Of a stretch of DNA of 11,491 nt, positions 6,271-11,491 are shown piece after piece; positions within the stretch are counted from its first letter, which is position 1; the number at the start of each line of letters is the position of its first letter. The notes beneath the pieces were generated by a model. The model did no database searches. It was given only the letters and a program-made list of their open reading frames with translations, and was not told the origin of the DNA. The stretch comes from Phycisphaerales bacterium (lineage in GTDB: Bacteria; Planctomycetota; Phycisphaerae; Tepidisphaerales; Tepidisphaeraceae). The position numbers were made by a program, and so were the translations under genes. Location: the NCBI GenBank assembly GCA_028288775.1, contig JAQGHP010000302.1:1-11491 (forward strand). Reading direction: 5' to 3'.

Positions 6271-6968
6271 CGGGAGACGCCCGCCGTCAGCGTCGTCATC
6301 GACTGTTCCAACTGGCGTTCGTCATCACTGAGCACGTGAAACGGTTCGGTAGCCGTCAGAGTACCGGCCTCGATAACCTTGCCGCTCTGGTCCGAAAAGG
6401 CGATCGACGCCGGGTCTGATCGGCCGCTCGGATGGAATTCGACGTACATGCCATCCGCCTGTTGCACGAGCGAGCATTTGAACGAGATTCCTTCGGGGAC
6501 GGAGATGACCTGGCCCATTTCCTCGCCGACGACGTCGAAGGTCGCCGAATTGGTTCCCAGCGGCTGGCCGGGCACTGCGTTCTGGCTCTGGAGCATGTTC
6601 TGAAACGCGGGGCCCGTCTGCATCGTAAGCCGGATTTCGCGCTTGGCCGGGTCGAAGTTCATCCGGTATGAGACGCCGCGGGCGACGGCCTGCGTGTGCG
6701 CCCACCTCGCCCGTAAAATGACTTCCTCGGCAGTGTCCCCGAGCTGCCTTCCGCGACTGAAATTGTTCAGCATCGGCGTCGCAAGGCCGACGATGATCGC
6801 GATCACCGCAAGGACCAGCAGCAATTCAAGCAGCGTGAACCCGTCCTTGCCCCGATCGCGGGAAAACCGCGGAGCGCCCGCGATGCCATCGGAGCCGACC
6901 GTAGCGCCGGGCAGGCGACACGGCGCACGCCCTTGGGTCCCGGTGCTACCAGTTGCCGATATCGTCAT
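6267..6968 (-). CDS. gspH: GspH-like minor pseudopilin
   Basis: I start this at the ATG at 6968, giving 233 residues, because AGAGGG lies 5 bases ahead and no later ATG or GTG occurs before the pilin signal. It then overlaps the end of gspG by 23 bases in another frame. The leader is 43 residues and mostly Gly/Ala/Ser, ending DRGKDG. FTLLELLLVLAVIAIIVGLATP follows in two parts (FTLLELLLVL, AVIAIIVGLATP), with Glu at +5 (E48). The helix EEVILRARWAHTQAVARGVSYRM, seen as two stretches at 81-90 and 91-103, and strands such as YRMNFDPAKREIRLTM match GspH or FimT pseudopilins. The body (about 115-225) is longer than classical GspH. It would sit near the pseudopilus tip. The long leader is the least certain part. 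Confidence 0.82.
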   Translation of the reverse strand: MTISATGSTGTQGRAPCRLPGATVGSDGIAGAPRFSRDRGKDGFTLLELLLVLAVIAIIVGLATPMLNNFSRGRQLGDTAEEVILRARWAHTQAVARGVSYRMNFDPAKREIRLTMQTGPAFQNMLQSQNAVPGQPLGTNSATFDVVGEEMGQVISVPEGISFKCSLVQQADGMYVEFHPSGRSDPASIAFSDQSGKVIEAGTLTATEPFHVLSDDERQLEQSMTTLTAGVSR

Positions 6969-7377
6969 TGCCGCCCTCTTGCCCATCCGGCCCCATCGAG
7001 AACAGATCGAACCCGCCGGTCGGGTCGGTGTTATGGGAGCCGGGCCGGCGATAGACATAGGCATGGTCCCACGGGTCCATCGGGACGCGGTCGAGATAGG
7101 GTCCGTGCCAATCCGCGGTGGCGTTGCCTGGACGGGTGATCAGGACTTGCAATCCCTCGTCCGTGGTGGGGAAATGGCCGTTGTCCACTTCAAAGGTGTG
7201 CAGGGCGGTGGAGATGTTCGAAACGCCTGCCTTGGCCGCCTTGATCTTTGATTCCTCGGTGCGGCCCACCAGCTTGGGCAACACGATTGCCGCGAGCACT
7301 GCGAGGATCACCAGAACCAGCAGCAACTCAATGAGCGTAAAGCCTTTATGACCCGATTGTTTCATCAATTTCGACAT
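6946..7377 (-). CDS. gspG: Major pseudopilin GspG
   Basis: The 143-residue product starts MSKLMKQSGHKG at 7377, with GGAG 7 bases upstream; a GTG nine codons earlier is less likely. The 12-residue leader ends KG before FTLIELLLVLVILAVLAAIV, with Glu at +5 (E17), the typical prepilin cleavage site. The body carries the GspG hallmarks: LPKLVGRTEESKIKAAK, a FEVDNGHFPTTDEGLQ helix-turn, GPYLDRVPMDPWDHAYVY, and the C-terminal calcium-binding loop FDLFSMGPDGQEGGNDDIGNW with Asp at 124, 131, 138 and 139. GspG polymerises into the pseudopilus that drives substrates through the secretin. Length, motifs and position after gspF make this one of the firmest calls here. Confidence 0.95.
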   Translation of the reverse strand: MSKLMKQSGHKGFTLIELLLVLVILAVLAAIVLPKLVGRTEESKIKAAKAGVSNISTALHTFEVDNGHFPTTDEGLQVLITRPGNATADWHGPYLDRVPMDPWDHAYVYRRPGSHNTDPTGGFDLFSMGPDGQEGGNDDIGNW

Positions 7378-7431
7378 GGTTGCACTCCGATTGCTATTTA
7401 GCACCGCCAGCCCTCCTGATTATTCCCCTCA

Positions 7432-8655
7432 TTACTTGATCAGCTCCTGGAGGTTAAACACCGGCAAGAGCATGCCGACGACCACCGTTCCAATCAGCCC
7501 CGCCATTATGAAAAGCAAAAGGGGCTCCGCGACAGCGACGAGCAGGCGAAGCTGCCGATCCAGATCGCCCTCATAGGTGACCGAGACGCGAACGAGTTCC
7601 TTGTCGAGGCGTCCGGTCTCCTCGGCGACGGCTATCGTCTCCACGACCGAGGGCGGAAAAAGTTTCGGGCTGTTGGCCAGCGCCCGCGAGAGCGATTCGC
7701 CGCGTTGCACCTGCTCGATGGCATGCAGGACGGTGTCGGCCAACGTCTGATTGCCGATGGCCTCGCGTGCGACCTTCAACGACGCCACCAGTGGCACACC
7801 CGCGCCCACGAGGGTCCCGAGCATGCGCGCGAATCGCACAAGCGCGAAGTTCGCCATCACCTGCCCGAGCACGGGGACGCTGAGCATCGTCATCTCAAGG
7901 CTCCTGCGCCCGCCGTCCGTTGCAATCGCACGCTGAAACGCGACAAAGGCGACAACCAGCACCACGGCCAGGTAAATCCCGTAATGCTTGATCACGTTGC
8001 TGGCGGCAATGATGACCTGCGTAAGGGCCGGGAGGTTTCCGCCGAACTGCGCGAACAGCGGGGAGAAACGCGGGATGAAGAACGTCAGCAGGAAGATCAA
8101 CACCGCCGTCGCGAGAACCGCAAGGATGACCGGGTAAACGAGAGCCGCTTTCACCTTCCCCTTCAGGTCCTGCTCGCGGGTGCGGAACTCCGCGATTTGT
8201 GAGAGCACCACGTCGAGGAACCCCCCGGCCTCGCCCGCGCGGACCATGGCGATGTAGACGGTGGAAAAGGTCTTGGGCCATTTGGCGAGTGCATCGGCGA
8301 GCGACGTGCCGCCCACCACGTCGTCATGCACCGCAATCCACAACTGCCGGGCGGCGGGGTTCGAGGACTCGCGCTTCAGAAGGCTCAGCGACCGGGCCAA
8401 CGGCACGCCGCCGGCAAGCAGGTTCGCCAGCTCGCGGGTAAAGTTCTCCACCGACTTCTGCGACACCCGCCCCATCCCCGCGGCGGCGGGCGGCGCGTGC
8501 TTCTTCGCGGCGTCGGACTTCTGCTCATCGAGCTTGACGGGCGAGAGCCCCTGCCCGACCACCTGCGCAATGGCCGCCGACCGGCTGTCGGCCGACAGCG
8601 TCCCGCTGGTCTGCCGACCGTCTCGTCCTACCGCGATGTATGCGAAAACGGACAT
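7432..8655 (-). CDS. gspF: Type II secretion inner-membrane platform protein GspF
   Basis: The 407-residue protein starts MSVFAYIAVGRDGRQTSG, the standard small N-terminal fold of GspF and PilC. Two T2SSF repeats follow at about 71-194 (FTRELANLLAGGVPLARSL) and 274-397 (FARMLGTLVGAGVPLVASL), each with an acidic G-E motif (GEAGG, EETGR). Membrane helices are seen at about 171-195, 222-243 and 373-398. GspF anchors the ATPase ring to the growing pseudopilus. The ATG at 8655 has no clear Shine-Dalgarno, and a TTG five codons earlier is possible. A 154-base spacer with a long inverted repeat separates it from gspE, while only 54 bases separate it from gspG. Confidence 0.95.
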   Translation of the reverse strand: MSVFAYIAVGRDGRQTSGTLSADSRSAAIAQVVGQGLSPVKLDEQKSDAAKKHAPPAAAGMGRVSQKSVENFTRELANLLAGGVPLARSLSLLKRESSNPAARQLWIAVHDDVVGGTSLADALAKWPKTFSTVYIAMVRAGEAGGFLDVVLSQIAEFRTREQDLKGKVKAALVYPVILAVLATAVLIFLLTFFIPRFSPLFAQFGGNLPALTQVIIAASNVIKHYGIYLAVVLVVAFVAFQRAIATDGGRRSLEMTMLSVPVLGQVMANFALVRFARMLGTLVGAGVPLVASLKVAREAIGNQTLADTVLHAIEQVQRGESLSRALANSPKLFPPSVVETIAVAEETGRLDKELVRVSVTYEGDLDRQLRLLVAVAEPLLLFIMAGLIGTVVVGMLLPVFNLQELIK

Positions 8656-8695
8656 GGGAGTAGATATCAATTACCGAGTTGGGTCACAGCTCGAA

Positions 8696-8799
8696 CGTGA
8701 AACATGACTCTGAAACGTGAAGACGTGAAACGTGAGAAGACCTTGGCAAGCAGAGTCTTCTCACGTTTCACGTTTCACGTTTCAGACCCATGTTTCACG
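8696..8799. repeat. Long inverted repeat built from ACGTTTC heptamers, gspE-gspF spacer
   Basis: Two arms (8696-8741, 46 bases; 8755-8799, 45 bases) are imperfect inverted copies around a 13-base spacer, differing by a one-base indel and a couple of mismatches. The right arm holds three tandem ACGTTTC heptamers (8763-8783); the left arm has the complement GTGAAAC/GAAACGT in the same order. Both outer ends read CGTGAAACATG toward the centre. The structure fills most of the 154-base gap between gspE and gspF, and would form a very strong hairpin in the transcript. No T-run follows it in the direction of transcription, so it is not a standard intrinsic terminator. It may belong to a dispersed repeat family or act as an mRNA processing or attenuation site. 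Confidence 0.75.
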
Positions 8800-8809
8800 C
8801 CTTCCCGTC

Positions 8810-10546
8810 TCACTTTGTCGCCATTCCGTCCGCATCCGCGCCGACGGCTCGGGTTTCGTCCTTGGTCATGCGGATGACTTCCTCGACGGTCGTGCGGCCT
8901 TCCTTGATGAGTCGCCAGCCGTCGCCGCGGAGGCTGTTCATGCCCTGGCGGATGGCGACTTTGCGGATCGTGCCCGACGAGGCGCGTTCCAGGATCAGGG
9001 CGCGTACGTCCTCGGTTACGGGCATCATTTCAAATAAGCCCTGGCGGCCGCGGTAGCCGGTGTTCTGGCACTGGCGGCATCCACGTCCCTTGTATACGAC
9101 GGACGGCACGTCATCGCCAAACTCGGAGCGAAGTTTTTCCATTTCCTCGCGCGGAAGCTCGTCCTTGCACTCCTTGCAAATCAGGCGCACGAGCCGCTGG
9201 GCCAGCACCATTTCGAGCGAAGAGGCGACGAGGTAGGGCTCGATGCCCATGTCGATCAAGCGCGTCGTCGCGCCGGGGGCGTCGTTGGTGTGCAGGGTGC
9301 TGAAGACCAGATGGCCCGTGAGCGAGGCCTGCACCGCGATCTCGGCGGTCTCGCGGTCGCGGATTTCTCCGATGAGCACAACGTCCGGGTCGTGGCGCAG
9401 GATCGCGCGCAGGCCGGATGCGAAAGTGAGGCCCGTCTTGGTTGAGATCTGGATCTGGTTGATCCCGCGCATCTGGTATTCAACCGGGTCTTCAATGGTG
9501 ATGATCTTCAAATCGGTCTGGTTGATCTTCGACAAGGCGGCGTAGAGCGATGTGGTTTTGCCGCTGCCGGTCGGGCCCGTGACGAGAATAATTCCGTGCG
9601 GCAGATCGAGCACGCGGTCCCATACGCCGCGGTCGCGGGCGCTCATGCCCAAATGCTCGAGCCCCAGCACGGCGTCGCCCCGATCAAGGATACGCATCAC
9701 CACCGCTTCGCCGTGGATCATGGGGATGACCGACACGCGCAAATCGATTTCGCGCCCGTTCACCCGCAGGCGGATGCGGCCGTCCTGCGGGAGGCGTTTT
9801 TCGGCGATGTCGAGGTGACTCAATATTTTTATGCGCGAGACGATCGCGGCGTGAAATTTCCGCACGTTCGTCGGGATGTTCGCCTCCTGCAACACGCCGT
9901 CGATGCGATATCGAACGCGAAGCTGGTTCTCGAACGGCTCGATGTGTACGTCCGTCGCCCGCGATTCCAGGGCTTCGCCGAGGATCTGGTTGACGAACTT
10001 GATGATCGACGCATCCTGGGCGGCGGCGGTGTCGCTGAGGTCGAGATTCTCTTCCTCTTCGATGACCTTTATGCCGTCGTCCGCGGCGTTCATCGATTGC
10101 AGCGTGTCGGCGCCCACGCCCAGCAGCCGCTTGGTCGCCCGGTCGATTTCCGACGCGGGAGCGAGAACCGGCCGCACTTCAAGGCCCGTGGCGAGGCGAA
10201 GCTCGTCGAGCGCGGAGGTGTCGAATACCTTGCTGGTGGCGATGAGAACCGCATCCCCCGCGTCTTCCACGGGCAACAGGCGGTGCTGGAGCAGCAGTCG
10301 CACGGGGAACTTGGCGAGCAACTCCTTAGAGGGCGCGACGCGTTCCATGTCCACGAAGGGCATTTGGAACTGCTCGGAGAAATAGCGCAAAACGCGTTCG
10401 CCGACGGCACCCTCGCCGTTCTCGGTGGCCGCACCTTCGAGCAGAGCGTCGTCCAACGGCCTGCCGGAACGGGTCAGCTCGCGGACCTGATGGGCCGCGG
10501 CATCGCTCAGCAAACCCTGCTCATTTAGCGTTGCGACAATGTCCAC
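8810..10546 (-). CDS. gspE: Type II secretion ATPase GspE
   Basis: This 578-residue protein has all the landmarks of the GspE/PilB secretion ATPases. An N-terminal GspE_N-like region (about 1-145) should dock onto the GspL-like protein. A N2-type domain (about 180-300) contains ASIIKFVNQIL, DVHIEPFEN and RLPQDGRI. The core carries Walker A GPTGSGKTT at 324-332, an Asp box ITIEDPVEY at 349-357, Walker B VVLIGEIRD at 389-397, and a His box HLVFSTLHTND at 412-422. A tetracysteine zinc motif lies at C457, C460, C490 and C493. It powers pseudopilus assembly on the cytoplasmic face. The start is GTG at 10546 with GAGGG 9 bases ahead, and no nearby ATG fits. It opens the operon, being the first gene after the divergent region. 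Confidence 0.96.
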   Translation of the reverse strand: MDIVATLNEQGLLSDAAAHQVRELTRSGRPLDDALLEGAATENGEGAVGERVLRYFSEQFQMPFVDMERVAPSKELLAKFPVRLLLQHRLLPVEDAGDAVLIATSKVFDTSALDELRLATGLEVRPVLAPASEIDRATKRLLGVGADTLQSMNAADDGIKVIEEEENLDLSDTAAAQDASIIKFVNQILGEALESRATDVHIEPFENQLRVRYRIDGVLQEANIPTNVRKFHAAIVSRIKILSHLDIAEKRLPQDGRIRLRVNGREIDLRVSVIPMIHGEAVVMRILDRGDAVLGLEHLGMSARDRGVWDRVLDLPHGIILVTGPTGSGKTTSLYAALSKINQTDLKIITIEDPVEYQMRGINQIQISTKTGLTFASGLRAILRHDPDVVLIGEIRDRETAEIAVQASLTGHLVFSTLHTNDAPGATTRLIDMGIEPYLVASSLEMVLAQRLVRLICKECKDELPREEMEKLRSEFGDDVPSVVYKGRGCRQCQNTGYRGRQGLFEMMPVTEDVRALILERASSGTIRKVAIRQGMNSLRGDGWRLIKEGRTTVEEVIRMTKDETRAVGADADGMATK

Positions 10547-10570
10547 GTCTTAATTCCCTCTCTTGCCAAG

Positions 10571-10589
10571 TTTGCGCCGCTCGCGCAAA
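10571..10589. other. Small inverted repeat ahead of gspE
   Basis: TTTGCGC (10571-10577) and GCGCAAA (10583-10589) form a perfect 7-bp inverted repeat around a 5-base centre. It lies about 25 bases upstream of the gspE GTG and a few bases beyond its Shine-Dalgarno. Its size and symmetry would fit an operator or a leader hairpin in the gspE transcript. No regulator is implied by sequence. Confidence 0.4.
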
Positions 10590-10784
10590 TCCGCCGCGCC
10601 CCGAAACACGGTAAGTGTCGACTGCACCTTATACTCGGTCGTTCGCCGTCCCGTTGCCCCCCGCCGACGCGCCATATAGCGTCATTTATCGAAATACCTT
10701 ACAGTTTTCGTAGTGGATGGAACGATTTTCGCTTGCCGGGCTCTTCCTACTGCAAACCCCGGAATCTTGGAATAAAAAGGCACC

Positions 10785-10791
10785 AAAGGAG
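10785..10791 (+). promoter_or_regulatory. Shine-Dalgarno of the LExRxLL gene
   Basis: AAAGGAG ends 11 bases before the ATG at 10803. The spacing is slightly long but the match is strong. It supports this ATG over the internal Met at codon 20, which lies next to the EQLEGRQLLSG motif. Confidence 0.6.
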
Positions 10792-10802
10792 TAACAGTAC
10801 CA

Positions 10803-11491
10803 ATGCCCGGAAAAAGCGACTGCAGCACACGGCGTTCGGAGGGTCGAATTCGCGCAGTAATGGAACAACTCGAAGGCCGGCAGTTGCTGTCGGGAACCAC
10901 GGACGTCGGCCCTTACCAGACCGCCGCCATTCATGTATTTGACGTCACGAACCAGCCCTCCGTCACCACGGTGGACCCCGCAAACGGCCAGACGAACGTT
11001 CTGCGAAACGCATCCGTCACTGCAAATTTGTCGGTGCCCAACGGGCCGCTGGACAAGACGACGATCAACACCACCAACGTCACGCTAGTGAACAACTCCG
11101 ATTCTTCGATCGTGCCCGCCGTGGTAAACACCACCGGCGCGTTCGACGCGATCATTCTCACGCCCAATTCCGTGCTCGCGTCGAACACGTCGTACACCTT
11201 CCTCATCAGTGCGGGAGTGAAGGACAAGACCGGCGCGAGCATGATCCCTTTCAGCACGACGTTCACCACCGGCACGCAGGGCGGCACGCCCGATACGAAT
11301 CTGGGCTTCACGCAGGTCGCCCTCCCCACCGCGCAAGGCAATGCCTTTACCTCTGTGCGGATGGGCCCCGACGGCCGGCTCTACGCCAGCACCGAAGACG
11401 GCCGCATCCTGCGGTGGACGGTCAATGCGGACGGCACGCTGGGCGCGTCACAGACCATCACGTCGCTCCAAACCGCCAACGGCGGCAATCG
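10803..11491 (+). CDS. Planctomycete extracellular protein with LExRxLL motif, Ig-like domain and start of a beta-propeller (partial)
   Basis: The frame is open from the ATG at 10803 to the window edge (229 codons), so the C-terminus is missing. Residues 20-31 read MEQLEGRQLLSG, a variant of the LEPR-x-LL motif found at the N-terminus of planctomycete secreted proteins. Arg/Lys-rich residues precede it and no classical hydrophobic signal core is seen. Residues about 53-156 form an Ig-like domain of the SbsA/Big_5 type: PSVTTVDPANGQTNV, then TTINTTNVTLVNN, ILTPNSVLASNTSYTFLIS and a closing STTFTTG strand. From about 165, FTSVRMGPDGRLYASTEDGR and ILRWTVNADGTL look like the first blade of a propeller of the NHL, SMP-30 or sorbosone-dehydrogenase type. 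It is transcribed away from gspE. It could be a substrate of that system; this rests only on proximity. Confidence 0.82.
   Translation, partial: MPGKSDCSTRRSEGRIRAVMEQLEGRQLLSGTTDVGPYQTAAIHVFDVTNQPSVTTVDPANGQTNVLRNASVTANLSVPNGPLDKTTINTTNVTLVNNSDSSIVPAVVNTTGAFDAIILTPNSVLASNTSYTFLISAGVKDKTGASMIPFSTTFTTGTQGGTPDTNLGFTQVALPTAQGNAFTSVRMGPDGRLYASTEDGRILRWTVNADGTLGASQTITSLQTANGGN

Larger units (their letters stand above)
10547..10802. promoter_or_regulatory. Divergent intergenic region between gspE and the LExRxLL gene
   Basis: This 256-base spacer must hold promoters for both the secretion operon and the plus-strand gene, unless those promoters lie further away. Its central part (about 10672-10720) is clearly AT-richer than the surroundings. 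I see no pair of boxes with good -35/-10 sequence and 16-18 base spacing on either strand. No ORF, tRNA or terminator is evident. The only structure found is the small inverted repeat near the gspE end, listed separately. Confidence 0.55.

Noticed and set aside
8696..8799. CRISPR-like array from the repeated ACGTTTC units
   Set aside because: The units are 7 bases, contiguous, and arranged as one inverted repeat, with no spacers of regular length and no cas genes.
8696..8799. Rho-independent terminator after gspE
   Set aside because: The hairpin is strong but is not followed by a T-run on the transcribed strand, and the operon continues with gspF.
9596..10528. 310-codon plus-strand ORF opposite gspE
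   Set aside because: gspE carries Walker A, Walker B and the zinc motif on the other strand; this frame is its shadow.
10660..10720. Sigma-70 promoter in the AT-rich part of the divergent region
   Set aside because: TATA-like words occur (for example in CCATATAG), but no TTGACA-like box lies at correct spacing on either strand.
10931..11341. 136-codon minus-strand ORF inside the LExRxLL gene
   Set aside because: The plus strand encodes the LExRxLL motif, Ig-like repeats and a propeller blade through to the window edge; this is antisense noise.

Overview
The window is GC-rich bacterial DNA that I read as planctomycete, probably close to the Phycisphaerae. The main clue is a secreted-protein gene at the right end whose N-terminus carries an LExRxLLS-type motif (EQLEGRQLLSG), a hallmark of planctomycete extracellular proteins. 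GC-rich, REP-like palindromes inside the operon fit this but do not prove it. The species is not identifiable from what I can see.

Most of the window (about 1-10546) is one minus-strand operon for a type II secretion / type IV pilus-like machine. In transcription order it encodes the cytoplasmic ATPase (gspE), the inner-membrane platform (gspF), the major pseudopilin (gspG), the minor pseudopilins gspH, gspI, gspJ and gspK, a PilM-PilN fusion with GspL topology, a PilO/GspM-like protein, a PilP/GspC-like protein, and the first 35 codons of an exported protein that is most likely the secretin (GspD/PilQ). The left edge cuts the secretin. Most genes from gspG onward overlap or nearly touch (GTGA, TAATG, TGATG and ATGA junctions), so they are probably translationally coupled. 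The order EFGHIJK followed by PilMN-O-P-(Q) combines a T2SS pseudopilin cluster with the pilMNOPQ order of type IV pili. No prepilin peptidase (gspO/pilD) lies in the window.

Two places in the operon carry repeat DNA. The gspE-gspF gap (8656-8809) holds a long inverted repeat built from ACGTTTC heptamers. Between the end of gspJ and the prepilin-type segment of gspK lie a GTAG-footed REP-like doublet and a second pair of GC-rich palindromes. These stay open in frame with gspK, while the best ribosome binding site for gspK sits upstream of them. Either gspK has a repeat-encoded N-terminal extension, or its start was displaced by repeat insertion.

From 10803 to the right edge a gene on the plus strand, divergent from gspE, encodes the beginning of a large extracellular protein: an LExRxLL motif, an Ig-like domain, and the start of a probable beta-propeller. 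It is a plausible substrate of the adjacent secretion machine, but this rests on proximity only. The divergent intergenic region (10547-10802) has no coding sequence; I see one small inverted repeat there and no convincing sigma-70 promoter.
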